From assembly GCF_023101085.1 (NCBI RefSeq), contig NZ_CP064703.1, positions 744,001-808,000 of the forward strand: a stretch of 64,000 bases of DNA, in the 5' to 3' direction. Positions within the stretch are counted from its first letter, which is position 1. Each line of letters begins with the position of its first letter. Shown piece after piece: positions 18,042-25,907 of the stretch. Under the pieces are notes generated by a model that was given only the letters and a program-made list of their open reading frames with translations, had not been told where the DNA came from and did no database searches. Source of the stretch: Bradyrhizobium sp. 170. Its GTDB lineage: Bacteria; Pseudomonadota; Alphaproteobacteria; Rhizobiales; Xanthobacteraceae. The position numbers and the translations under genes are program-made.

Positions 18042-18089
18042 TCAGCAGGCCAGCCACCAAAGTTTGCCAATGATCATCGTGCGTTTCAT
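18042..18089 (-). CDS. trpS leader peptide, MKRTMIIGKLWWLAC
   Basis: A 15-codon open frame with two consecutive TGG codons (18059-18054) four codons before the TGA stop. It is followed within three bases by the attenuator segments and then trpS. The ATG at 18089 has only a weak upstream purine site (GTGAG); an internal ATG at 18077 is an alternative. The tandem Trp codons, short length and position identify it as a regulatory leader peptide rather than a functional product. Confidence 0.75.
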   Translation of the reverse strand: MKRTMIIGKLWWLAC

Positions 18090-18138
18090 GGAAATCTCAC
18101 TAGGCTATGCACGGATACAGGTCAACACATAACGCCGC

Positions 18139-18312
18139 GTGATCGCGAGTGCGGAATCCGACAGCCATCGCGCGGCGCTGGCGCTGGCGCTGACGCGGCA
18201 GCAGTGTGATTTTCTTGAGAAGCGCAACGCCTCGTTCGACAAGCGCGGCTGCGACCTCCGCCAGGCGATGGAGGACCGGCTGGAGAAGCTCAAGGCCATC
18301 GCCCTGCAATAG
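18139..18312 (+). pseudogene. C-terminal remnant of an LprI/DUF1311-like gene
   Basis: A 57-codon open frame bounded upstream by a stop at 18130. Its end, RQQCDFLEKRNASFDKRGCD then LRQAMEDRLEKL, aligns with the C terminus of the protein at 16167-16934 (REQQEYLARRDAEYGRRPDY then DLKKAMRDRLQKI). It lacks the signal peptide, TPRs and first cysteine motif, and has no good ribosome site, so it is read as a truncated paralogue. It overlaps only an upstream frame extension of the ligase gene, not the ligase itself. Confidence 0.65.
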
Positions 18313-18397
18313 GGCTTTAGCGCGAACAGCCAAGCTGTTCCGGCTTGATCTGGCGCGACTTCCCGTGACAATGCCTGGAATAAATGCTTGCCCAGCC

Positions 18398-18484
18398 GTC
18401 ATGGCCGGGCTTGTCCCGGCCATCCACGCCTTGCCTTTTTTCGAAGCAAAGTACGTGGAGGCCCGGCACAAGGCCGGGCATGAC
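18398..18484. repeat. Palindromic intergenic repeat
   Basis: gtcatggccgggc at the left and gccgggcatgac at the right form inverted arms across about 87 bp, with inner complementarity (cccggccatccacg/cgtggaggcccggc). It ends 30 bp before the ligase start at 18515 and would place a hairpin in its leader. Confidence 0.75.
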
Positions 18485-18514
18485 GACAAGGGGCGAACGA
18501 GCGGGGAGTGCGCC

Positions 18515-20425
18515 ATGAACGTTCAGAACAACAGCCGGTACCACGATGTCCACGCCCGCTCGCTCAGGGACCCCGAGGGCTTTTGGGCTGAGGCCGCGCG
18601 TGAGATCGACTGGATCGAGCCGGCCAAAAAAATATTCGATCCCTCGATGGGCGCGTATGGCCGCTGGTTCGCCGGTGCCGTGGTCAACACCTGCTACAAC
18701 GCGCTTGACCGCCACGTCGCGAACGGACGTGCGGATCAAGTCGCGCTGATCCACGATTCGCCGCTTACCAACAGCGTCTCGAAATTCACCTATGCCGAGA
18801 TGCTCAAGGAGGTGCAGACGCTCGCCGCGGTGATGGCCGATTTCGGCGTCGGCAAGGGCGACCGCGTCATCCTCTATATGCCGCTGGTCCCGGAAGCGGT
18901 GTTCGCGATGCTGGCCTGCGCGCGGATCGGCGCGGTGCATTCGGTGGTGTTCGGCGGTTTTGCCGCGAAGGAGCTGGCAACGCGGATCGAGGACGCCAAG
19001 CCGAAACTGATTCTTTCGGCGAGCTGCGGCATCGAGCCCGGCCGCATCGTGCAGTACAAGCCGCTGCTCGACGAGGCGATCAGGCTATCAAGCGCGAAGC
19101 CGCAGGCTTGCGTCGTCCTGCAGCGGCCGCAGCACCCTTGCGAACTCACGGCCGGCCGCGATCACGACTGGGCAACGCTCCGTGGCGCCGCGCTCGATGC
19201 CGGCAAGGCCGCGCCGTGCACGCCGGTGCTGGCGACCGATCCGCTCTATATCCTCTACACGTCAGGCACCACGGGAATCCCGAAGGGCGTCGTGCGCGAC
19301 AATGGCGGGCATCTGGTCGCGCTGAAATGGTCGATGTTCAATCTCTACGGCGTCAAGCCCGGCGAAGTCTGGTGGTGCGGTTCCGACATCGGCTGGGTCG
19401 TTGGTCACAGCTACATCGTTTACGGGCCGCTGATTCATGGCGCCACGTCCATCATGTATGAGGGCAAGCCGATTGGCACGCCGGATGCCGGTGCGTTCTG
19501 GCGCGTGATCTCGGAACACAAGGCGGTCGCGCTGTTCACCGCGCCGACCGCCTTCCGCGCCATCCGCAAGGAGGATCCCGACGGCGCATTCATCCGCAAA
19601 TACGACCTGTCGAAATTCCGCACGCTGTTCCTGGCCGGCGAGCGCGCCGATCCGCCGACGGTGGAATGGGCGGAAGCGCAGTTGAAGGTGCCGGTGATCG
19701 ATCACTGGTGGCAGACCGAAACCGGCTGGTGCATCGCCGGCAATCCGGTGGGGCTGGGCATGCTGCCGGTCAAGCACGGCTCGCCGACGGTGCCGATGCC
19801 GGGCTATCAGGTCGATGTGGTGGATGAGGCTTCCAGGCCGGTGCCCGCGGGCACCATGGGTTCGATCGTGATCAAGCTGCCGATGCCGCCCGCCTGCTTG
19901 CCGACGCTGTGGGAGCAGGATGCGCGTTTCAGGGAAGCCTACCTCACGGAGTTTCCCGGCTACTACAAGACCTCCGACGCCGGCTACAAGGATGAGGACG
20001 GTTACGTCTGGGTGATGGGCCGCACCGACGACATCATCAATGTCGCCGGCCACCGGCTCTCCACCGGCGGCATGGAGGAAATTCTGGCTTCCCATGCCGA
20101 CGTCGCCGAATGCGCGGTGCTCGGCATCAAGGACGCGATCAAGGGCGAAGTGCCCTGCGGCTTCCTGGTGCTGAAAGCCGGCGTGACGCGAGCGCCTGCC
20201 GAGATCGAAAAGGAAATCGTGGCGCTGGTGCGCGACAAGCTCGGGCCTGTCGCGGCGTTCAAGCTCGCGATCACGGTTGGGCGATTGCCGAAGACGCGCT
20301 CGGGAAAAATCCTGCGCGGCACCATCAAGAAGATCGCCGACGGCGAGAGCTGGACGATGCCGGCCACCATCGAGGACCCCAAGGTGCTCGACGAAATCGG
20401 CGACGCGCTGAAGGGCAGGGTGTAG
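18515..20425 (+). CDS. prpE: Propionyl/acetyl-CoA synthetase-like acyl-CoA ligase
   Basis: A 636-residue AMP-forming ligase. The motifs are YTSGTTGIPKGVVR (P-loop, near residue 250), WWQTETGW, DDIINVAGHRLSTGG and PKTRSGKILRG (acetylatable lysine near the C terminus). Length and the WCGSDIGWVVGHSYIVYGPL segment fit the PrpE/ACSS3 propionate-CoA ligase group more than Acs, but acetate or butyrate use cannot be excluded. The start MNVQNNSRYHD at 18515 follows GGGGAG; upstream in-frame codons cross the repeat and the LprI remnant. It stands alone. Confidence 0.9.
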   Translation: MNVQNNSRYHDVHARSLRDPEGFWAEAAREIDWIEPAKKIFDPSMGAYGRWFAGAVVNTCYNALDRHVANGRADQVALIHDSPLTNSVSKFTYAEMLKEVQTLAAVMADFGVGKGDRVILYMPLVPEAVFAMLACARIGAVHSVVFGGFAAKELATRIEDAKPKLILSASCGIEPGRIVQYKPLLDEAIRLSSAKPQACVVLQRPQHPCELTAGRDHDWATLRGAALDAGKAAPCTPVLATDPLYILYTSGTTGIPKGVVRDNGGHLVALKWSMFNLYGVKPGEVWWCGSDIGWVVGHSYIVYGPLIHGATSIMYEGKPIGTPDAGAFWRVISEHKAVALFTAPTAFRAIRKEDPDGAFIRKYDLSKFRTLFLAGERADPPTVEWAEAQLKVPVIDHWWQTETGWCIAGNPVGLGMLPVKHGSPTVPMPGYQVDVVDEASRPVPAGTMGSIVIKLPMPPACLPTLWEQDARFREAYLTEFPGYYKTSDAGYKDEDGYVWVMGRTDDIINVAGHRLSTGGMEEILASHADVAECAVLGIKDAIKGEVPCGFLVLKAGVTRAPAEIEKEIVALVRDKLGPVAAFKLAITVGRLPKTRSGKILRGTIKKIADGESWTMPATIEDPKVLDEIGDALKGRV

Positions 20426-20432
20426 GGTTTTG

Positions 20433-20463
20433 GGCCATGCCCGGGTCAAACCCCGGCATGGCC
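20433..20463. terminator. Hairpin downstream of the acyl-CoA ligase
   Basis: Inverted arms GGCCATGCC (20433-20441) and GGCATGGCC (20455-20463) flank a short pyrimidine/purine loop, 8 bp after the stop at 20425. No T-run follows, so it is a weak terminator or mRNA-stabilising hairpin between convergent genes. Confidence 0.5.
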
Positions 20464-20481
20464 AGCCTGGGGCACGTGCAA

Positions 20482-22113
20482 CTAGCCCAGCAGTTCTTCG
20501 GTGACTTCGTCGGAGAACTGCTTTCTGATTCCTGCGATGACGACGCATTCGGGATCGTCCGGAACTGCCGTTGCGCGCGGCATGCCGTGATCGAGCAGGG
20601 CGCGCGCGCAACCAACCCAGTCACCAGCTTCGACCGGCTCGTTAAGAGACGCCCATGACAGCGTGCCGCAGGCGTTGTCGCCATGGCCGTGCTGCTCCGT
20701 CCATCTGGCGCCATGTTCGAGCAGAAAACGCGTCAAGGCGGCGTTGCCGCTGAACACTGCGAGATTGAGCGCGGACGCGTCCCAGTCGCCGCCGCGCACG
20801 GTGATCGGCCAGCCGAGCCTGACCATCAGCCTGACGACATCATCCGCGCCTGCTGCCGCCATATCAGGCAATAAGCGCAATTGCACCGTCGACAGCGCGG
20901 CCGGCAGATCGGGCCGCCGCGTCGCCACCGCGCGCGCCTCGGCTTCGTCACCGCGCGCGCATGCGGCGACAAAGCGTTCGTCGTCGGAAATCTCAGGCGC
21001 ATCGGTTTGCGCCCGCAGCAGGGCGGCAGCCTCGGTAAGCCCGAACTGCAGCGCCAGCCGGTACGGGCTGAGGCCTTCCCGTGTGGCGCGCGACGGGTCG
21101 GCGCCCGCATCCAGCAGGGCCTTCACATGAAGGGGCCGGCGGCGGTAGATGGCCCATGTGAGCGGCGAACCCCAATCGGTCAGCGGCGCATTTCGCGCGG
21201 GCTCGTTCGGGTCGCCGCCATGCGCCAGAAGCAATTTCAGCGCGGTGTCGTCCTCAAGGTCGATCGAGCGATAGATCGCATTGCTTTCTGCGATGCGCGC
21301 GCCGTACTCCAGCAGCAGGCGGGTACAGGCCGGATTTTCGAGGGAGTGGTAGAGCGACTCGCCATCATTGGGATCCGCGCCGGCGTCGAGCAGCAGCCTC
21401 GTCAATGGAAGGTCATGGTTGGCTCCCGCGGCGCCATAGAGTGTCGAGAGTGGATAGCGCATGTCGGGCTTCTCAAGCGACGCCGGCGGCCAGCGGCTGT
21501 AGATCCGCTGATTGACGTCGGCGCCAGCCGCGATCAGCAGCCGCGCGCTTCTGTGCAGACGCTCGCGAAATTCCTCCACGCGCAGCAGGCCTGAATGCGT
21601 GACGGCAAAGAGCGGTGGCAATCGTAGCGGGCCGCCTGATAGGTTGACCCATGACGGATCGGCCTGCGTGGCCTGCCGCAATGCGTCTTCGTCGCCGATG
21701 GCGCAGGCAAGATAGGGATCGCCGGCGACCAGTCCGGGATCTTCCGCCAGCATCCGCAAGCCGACGCGCAGGTTGGCGCGACCGGACGTGTTGCTGACAT
21801 CGCCGCGATAGATCAGTTGCAGCCAGTGCAGGACGCGAACGGCGCGCTCCTTCTGCGCGACCGCCTGCACCTCGACGTAACGCTTCAAGTCAGGCCAGGA
21901 TGCAAAACCGTGTTCGCGCGCGATGCATGATTGCGCATCGTGCAGGCGCAATCCCCGGGACGAAAGGTCCTCATCGCTGAGGCCCGCCGTTGCCGGCAGC
22001 GCGTGCCGAAACCGCGCCATCGCTGCCGCATCGCGGCTTCGATAGAGGCGGATCAATTGCTTGGCTTGTTTCTTCAGATGATCGAGGTTCAATCGATCGG
22101 GGAGCGGGTTCAT
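20482..22113 (-). CDS. Ankyrin-repeat protein
   Basis: A 543-residue soluble protein. The N-terminal about 80 residues (LDHLKKQAKQLIRLYRSRDA...GFASWPDLKRYVE) form a helical cap seen in many bacterial ankyrin proteins. After it come at least six ankyrin-like units, for example ARLLIAAGADVNQRI, LTRLLLDAGADPNDGESL, CTRLLLEYGARIAESN, ALKLLLAHGGDPNEPA, HVKALLDAGADPSRATREG and LTRFLLEHGARWTEQHG. It should mediate protein-protein contacts; no enzymatic domain is visible. The start at 22113 follows GGAGGTG. Single gene. Confidence 0.9.
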   Translation of the reverse strand: MNPLPDRLNLDHLKKQAKQLIRLYRSRDAAAMARFRHALPATAGLSDEDLSSRGLRLHDAQSCIAREHGFASWPDLKRYVEVQAVAQKERAVRVLHWLQLIYRGDVSNTSGRANLRVGLRMLAEDPGLVAGDPYLACAIGDEDALRQATQADPSWVNLSGGPLRLPPLFAVTHSGLLRVEEFRERLHRSARLLIAAGADVNQRIYSRWPPASLEKPDMRYPLSTLYGAAGANHDLPLTRLLLDAGADPNDGESLYHSLENPACTRLLLEYGARIAESNAIYRSIDLEDDTALKLLLAHGGDPNEPARNAPLTDWGSPLTWAIYRRRPLHVKALLDAGADPSRATREGLSPYRLALQFGLTEAAALLRAQTDAPEISDDERFVAACARGDEAEARAVATRRPDLPAALSTVQLRLLPDMAAAGADDVVRLMVRLGWPITVRGGDWDASALNLAVFSGNAALTRFLLEHGARWTEQHGHGDNACGTLSWASLNEPVEAGDWVGCARALLDHGMPRATAVPDDPECVVIAGIRKQFSDEVTEELLG

Positions 22114-22303
22114 CAAACACCTCCGTGCATGACATCGCCGACGGCCCGCAATACCGGCTGCACAAAGGCTCTAGATGTCGCTCGAAAGCTGCAAGTGGGT
22201 TCAACCCTTCCCGCGGGCCCGGGAGCGGCTTGCACCGCATCAGCTACAATATGGCCAGCGCAGGCGATGGTCAACGTCGCCGGACGAGGCACGATTCCAG
22301 GCA

Positions 22304-22337
22304 GAAAAATCCCGGCCGCACAGCAGGCGGCCGGGAT
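22304..22337 (-). terminator. Rho-independent terminator of the His/Gly-rich gene
   Basis: Perfect 11-bp stem ATCCCGGCCGC/GCGGCCGGGAT (22309-22337) with a 7-base loop, followed on the minus strand by TTTTT, 22 bp after the stop at 22360. Confidence 0.92.
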
Positions 22338-22359
22338 CTTTATTGCGGGTAACGTTCGA

Positions 22360-22620
22360 TCAGTAGGCGCAGACGTTCACGGTGCGCAGGCGCATGCCGC
22401 GGCGGGTTTCGACCCAGCGCTGTTGCAGGCAGCCGTTCAAACCGGTGTCGACATAGACGCCTCCGAAGCCGACGCCGATGGCGGGACCCCAGCCATGGCC
22501 CCAACCATGACCCCAGTGATGATGATGGCCGTGGTAGAAGCCGCCGGCGGAAGCGGGCGCTGCAGCGGCAATGGTGAGCGAGGCGGCGGCGATCAGTCCG
22601 AGGGTCATCTTGCGAAGCAT
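22360..22620 (-). CDS. Small exported His/Gly-rich protein
   Basis: An 86-residue protein with a signal peptide (about 1-25, ending ASA). The mature start GGFYHGHHHHWGHGWGHGWG is a histidine/glycine/tryptophan stretch that could bind metal. The C-terminal GLNGCLQQRWVETRRGMRLRTVNVCAY has two cysteines likely paired. It resembles short surface or periplasmic proteins found widely in Bradyrhizobiaceae; function unknown. A strong terminator follows, indicating an independent, possibly well-expressed unit. Confidence 0.8.
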   Translation of the reverse strand: MLRKMTLGLIAAASLTIAAAAPASAGGFYHGHHHHWGHGWGHGWGPAIGVGFGGVYVDTGLNGCLQQRWVETRRGMRLRTVNVCAY

Positions 22621-22724
22621 TTTAAATACTCTCCAATAGATTGGCGCGAGGCCGTTGTTGCGTCCCTGCCCATCAGTCGGGCCGACGACGTCCTGCGTTC
22701 ACGCGCGAAGGGGAGAATCGTGTT

Positions 22725-23753
22725 TCAGGAGTGTTTCGTGGCGCGAGATCTGCGGAAATCCGTGTCATCCTGGTAACCATCCTGCGCCGTCTGGTAGCGC
22801 GCGGCCATGGCCTGGGTGAGTTCGGCCATCTTGTCGCGCAGTTCGGCTGGCGCCAGCACCTCCGCCTCCGCGCCGAGACGCAGCAGCTCGGCCGCCGCAT
22901 GCCACACCGTTTTTCCAATCGGCACCACGGCGATCCGCCAGCCGGCGGCATCTGCGGCCTCCTCGATACGGGTGCGCGTCCTCACGTAAGGCTGGCTCAA
23001 GGCGTTGAGCAGTTTTACGCCGAACGGCGACAGCCGCACGGTGGCGCAGTTCGGATGCATCTCGGCTTCGAGCCGGATCGTTGCGGCCTGCCAATAGGCG
23101 GCGAGATCGAAATCGGTGGGCCGGACGCCGCGCTCCTCCAGAACGTTGCAGTCGAGAACACGCGCCACGCGATAGGTGCGCACGCTGCCATCGACGCTTC
23201 CGGCGAGATACCAGCTGCCGCCTTTCAGCACGAGACCAAGCGGCGCGACGCGGCGGCGCTTCTCGGCCCGCCAGCTCTGGTAGCGGATTTCAATCAGGCT
23301 CCCGCGCAGCAGCGCGCCGGCAATGGCGCGCAGATGTTTCGGCTGCTCGGCTTCGCCGAACCAGCTTGGGGCATCGAGATGAAAGCGTTCCTGCATCCGG
23401 CCGGCGTCCGTACGCAGATTGGCCGGTAGCGCCGCCATCAGCTTGGTCTGCGCCGCCAGCATCGCGGCATCGAGGCCAAGCGCGGCGGCGGGGCCCGGCA
23501 GTCCCGTCATGAACAGCGCCTCGGCCTCCGGCTGCGATAGTCCGTTCAGCCGTACGCGATAGCCATCGAGCAGGCGATAGCCGCCTTCCGCGCCGCGCTC
23601 GGCATAGACCGGAATGCCGGCTGCGGCGAGCGCATCGATGTCGCGATAGATGGTGCGCACCGATACCTCGCAAGCGTCGGCGAGCTCAGGCGCAGTGATC
23701 CGTCCCCGCGCCTGCAAGGTGGTGAGTATCGAAAGCAGCCGGCTCGCGCGCAT
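22725..23753 (-). CDS. WYL-domain (YafY-type) transcriptional regulator
   Basis: A 342-residue regulator. The N-terminal winged helix-turn-helix is ITAPELADACEVSVRTIYRDIDAL (about residues 19-42), followed by a beta wing (AERGAEGGYRLLDGYRV). The central WYL-like domain has EIRYQSWRAEKRRRVAPLGLVLKGGSWYLAG and the C-terminal extension is helical. Such proteins sense small ligands or nucleic acids. It starts 12 bp from a 12-bp perfect inverted repeat and is divergent from a GST gene, so autoregulation and control of the GST unit are likely. Confidence 0.9.
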   Translation of the reverse strand: MRASRLLSILTTLQARGRITAPELADACEVSVRTIYRDIDALAAAGIPVYAERGAEGGYRLLDGYRVRLNGLSQPEAEALFMTGLPGPAAALGLDAAMLAAQTKLMAALPANLRTDAGRMQERFHLDAPSWFGEAEQPKHLRAIAGALLRGSLIEIRYQSWRAEKRRRVAPLGLVLKGGSWYLAGSVDGSVRTYRVARVLDCNVLEERGVRPTDFDLAAYWQAATIRLEAEMHPNCATVRLSPFGVKLLNALSQPYVRTRTRIEEAADAAGWRIAVVPIGKTVWHAAAELLRLGAEAEVLAPAELRDKMAELTQAMAARYQTAQDGYQDDTDFRRSRATKHS

Positions 23754-23764
23754 GATCCCTTAAA

Positions 23765-23793
23765 CCATACCTGACACAAGATGTCAGGTATGG
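23765..23793. promoter_or_regulatory. Operator-like inverted repeat between WYL regulator and GST gene
   Basis: CCATACCTGACA-CAAGA-TGTCAGGTATGG: perfect 12-bp arms with a 5-base centre. It lies 12 bp from the regulator start and 48 bp before the GST start. Its inner CTGACA/TGTCAG half-sites recur at the second WYL-GST module (32896-32917, 33208-33229). Confidence 0.8.
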
Positions 23794-23840
23794 TCGGGCA
23801 TACAAGGTCCGTTGCCCGAGAGATCAAATGGAGACTGCCA

Positions 23841-24485
23841 ATGACCAGCCAGGACCGCATCACGCTTTATTATTCGCCGCAGAGCCGCGCGACGGGCACA
23901 CGGGTGCTGCTGGAGGAACTGGGAGCTCCCTATGATCTCCATGTCCTGAACATGAAGGCGGGCGAGCAGCGCCAGCCGGCCTATCTCGCCATCAACCCGC
24001 TGGGCAAGGTGCCGGTGATTCGCCATGGCGAGGCGCTGGTGACCGAGCAGGTGGCCATCTACATCTATCTCGCCGACCTGTTTCCGGGAGCCGGCCTGAC
24101 ACCCGCGCTCGATGATCCCTGCCGAGGTCCGTATCTGCGCTGGATCGCCTATTACGGTTCGTCCTTCGAGCCGGCCTTGATCGATAAATTCATGAAGCGC
24201 GAGCCGGCGCCGCCGACGCATTCGCCATATTCCGATTACGACTCCATGCTTGGTGCATTGGAGGCGCAGCTTTCCAGGGGACCCTATCTGCTCGGAGACC
24301 GCATGACGGCAGCCGACATTCTCTGGGGTGTGGCGTTCAGTTGGACGATGATGTTTGGCCTCGTGCCGCGAAACGACGTATTTGTGGCCTATGCCGAGCG
24401 CATCACGTCGCGGCCCGCCTTCCAGCGGATCAACGCGGCCGATGACGAAATGGCGGCCCAGCACGCCGCGGCCTGCGGCGGGTGA
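23841..24485 (+). CDS. Glutathione S-transferase family protein
   Basis: A 214-residue protein with the thioredoxin-like N domain (ITLYYSPQSRATGTRVLLEELGAPYDLH), the cis-proline strand GKVPVIRHGEALVTEQVAIYIYLAD and an all-helical C domain (LLGDRMTAADILWGVAFSW). The Ser/Arg near residue 12-15 could contact glutathione. It probably conjugates or reduces an electrophile, substrate unknown. It is divergent from the WYL regulator with a shared palindromic operator, and followed seven bases later by a DUF6157 gene, probably co-transcribed. Confidence 0.93.
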   Translation: MTSQDRITLYYSPQSRATGTRVLLEELGAPYDLHVLNMKAGEQRQPAYLAINPLGKVPVIRHGEALVTEQVAIYIYLADLFPGAGLTPALDDPCRGPYLRWIAYYGSSFEPALIDKFMKREPAPPTHSPYSDYDSMLGALEAQLSRGPYLLGDRMTAADILWGVAFSWTMMFGLVPRNDVFVAYAERITSRPAFQRINAADDEMAAQHAAACGG

Positions 24486-24491
24486 GGCACC

Positions 24492-24938
24492 ATGGATTTC
24501 CTGATGACAAAGACAGTTCACACGACCAACTGCTTCGACACCTTCATCCAGGTCGCGGAAGATTGTCCCGCGCGCGCCGGCGAGGAGCCGCCGGCCCGCG
24601 CGGAGAATCCGACCGTAGCCGGCCTGCAATACAAGATGATTGCGGAAGCGCCCTACACGTACACGTCGGACGACGTGATATTCGCGACCTCCGCCCGCGG
24701 CCGGCAGCTCGATGCGAAGGCGACGAAGAAAGAGCGAAGCCTTGCCCGCGACGAATTCTTCTCCAAGGGGCAGGCGTGCCTGAGAGCATCAGGGCTTGGC
24801 AAGCGCTTCGGCTGGGGCGTGCATGCCGATGCCGAGGGGCGCGTCGCGATCTATGCGGTCAACAGCAAGCGCTACCAGGCGCTTGCGCGGGATCCCGGTA
24901 TCAAGCAGGTGCGGGCGATGCGAACGAAGCGAGCCTGA
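24492..24938 (+). CDS. DUF6157-like protein
   Basis: A 148-residue soluble protein. VHTTNCFDTFIQVAEDCPARAGEEPP at the N terminus, then NPTVAGLQYKMIAEAPYTYTSDDVIFAT and a Ser/Lys-rich helix KKERSLARDEFFSKGQACLRASGL, match the pattern I associate with DUF6157. Biochemical function is unknown. It starts seven bases after the GST stop, so it is very likely the second gene of a WYL-controlled GST operon. ATG at 24504 is an alternative start. Confidence 0.75.
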   Translation: MDFLMTKTVHTTNCFDTFIQVAEDCPARAGEEPPARAENPTVAGLQYKMIAEAPYTYTSDDVIFATSARGRQLDAKATKKERSLARDEFFSKGQACLRASGLGKRFGWGVHADAEGRVAIYAVNSKRYQALARDPGIKQVRAMRTKRA

Positions 24939-24952
24939 GTTTTCCAGGGCTT

Positions 24953-24997
24953 CTCAGAATTTTGGCCCCTCAGAATTTTGGCCCCTCAGAATTTCGG
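24953..24997. repeat. Short tandem repeat, 16-bp unit, 2.8 copies
   Basis: Unit CTCAGAATTTTGGCCC at 24953 and 24969, with a partial third (CTCAGAATTTCGG) at 24985 that contains the stop and last codons of the enoyl-CoA hydratase. The two outer copies look like duplications of that gene's 3' end, in the gap between convergent genes. Confidence 0.85.
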
Positions 24998-25762
24998 CGA
25001 ACGCTTTTCCGCAAAAGCCTTGATGCCTTCCTTGATCTCGGCGCTGCGCATGCTTTCGCGGTGGCGGAGATCGGCAGCCTCCTCGTCGAATTTGCCGCGG
25101 GCGAATTCGTTGATGGCGCGCTTCATGCCGCGCATGGCCAGCGGCGCGTTGCCGGCCAGGATGGTGGCGAGCCGGTCGACTTCCTCGTCGAGCGCTTCCA
25201 CCGGCACCATGGCGGTGAGGTAGCCGATCCGCAGCATTTCCGGCGCTGCGATTTTCTGCGCGGTGAGGAACAGCATTTTTGCGTTGTCGACACCGAGCCG
25301 TGACACATAGCGGGCGATGCCGCTTTTGTAATAGTGCAGGCCGAGCCGCGCCGCCGGCATGAACATCTCGGCCGTGTCGACGCCGATGCGGAAGTCGCAG
25401 GCCAGCGCCAGGTCGGTCGCGCCGCCATAGACGCCGCCATTGAGCCGGCAGATCGTCGGTACGCCAAGGTCCTCCAGGCGGTCGACCACCGCTTCGAACG
25501 CCGATCCCGCGCTCGGTTGCGCGGTCGCGCTGGTGGCGCGGTCGGCCACCGAATTGAGATCGTAGCCGGCGCTGAAGGCGCGGCCGGTGCCGGTCAGCAC
25601 CAGCACGCGGATCGCGGGATCGGCCTCGATCCGGTCGAACAGCTTGACGAGATCGCCGAGATCCTCGCTCTGCAGCCGGTTCAGATGTTTCGGCCGGTTG
25701 AGGCGGATGGTGGCGCGCGCGCCTGTGACTTCAAGTATCGGCGCGCTTGCTGTGTCGGACAT
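24986..25762 (-). CDS. Enoyl-CoA hydratase/isomerase family protein
   Basis: A 258-residue crotonase-fold protein. AFSAGYDLNSV forms the first oxyanion-hole segment and CRLNGGVYGGATDLALACDFRIG the second. The glutamates of typical hydratases are not both obvious: the second region reads FMPAARLGLHYYKSG, with Ala at the usual Glu position. It may therefore be an isomerase, thioesterase-like or other crotonase rather than a hydratase. The start MSDTASAP at 25762 follows GGAG. Single gene ahead of the channel gene, separated by a repeat. Confidence 0.88.
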   Translation of the reverse strand: MSDTASAPILEVTGARATIRLNRPKHLNRLQSEDLGDLVKLFDRIEADPAIRVLVLTGTGRAFSAGYDLNSVADRATSATAQPSAGSAFEAVVDRLEDLGVPTICRLNGGVYGGATDLALACDFRIGVDTAEMFMPAARLGLHYYKSGIARYVSRLGVDNAKMLFLTAQKIAAPEMLRIGYLTAMVPVEALDEEVDRLATILAGNAPLAMRGMKRAINEFARGKFDEEAADLRHRESMRSAEIKEGIKAFAEKRSPKF

Positions 25763-25780
25763 TATTTTCTCCATTGTTAG

Positions 25781-25895
25781 CCGTCATTGCGAGCGAAGCG
25801 AAGCAATCCATCTTGCCGCGCAAGGAAAGAATGGATTGCTTCGTCGCTTCGCTCCCTTGTGCAAACGCTCTGCGTTTGTCACAGGCAATGACGGC
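25781..25895. repeat. Palindromic intergenic repeat, family D copy 1
   Basis: ccgtcattgcgagcgaagcg at the left, gcaatgacgg at the right and the inner pair gaagcaatccat/atggattgcttc. Related copies are at 36284-36370 and 42160-42254. Confidence 0.88.
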
Positions 25896-25907
25896 CTGTG
25901 GTTTTGG

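Larger units (their letters stand above)
17984..18089 (-). promoter_or_regulatory. Trp attenuator controlling trpS
   Basis: The leader has three mutually exclusive parts in order: a Trp-rich leader peptide (18089-18042), segment 2 with GGGCGGCC (18039-18032), segment 3 with GGCCGCC (18011-18005) and segment 4 with GGGCGGCC (18000-17993). Segments 2 and 4 are identical 8-mers competing for segment 3. A ribosome stalled at the tandem Trp codons would leave 2 free to pair with 3 and prevent the 3:4 terminator. This is the classic ribosome-mediated attenuation layout. The 1:2 pairing is weaker (GGCC/GGCC, GCCTG/CAGGGC). Confidence 0.8.

Noticed and set aside
18206..18514. N-terminal extension of the acyl-CoA ligase frame
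   Set aside because: The extension crosses a palindromic repeat and the LprI remnant; a ribosome site and family-like N terminus support the start at 18515.
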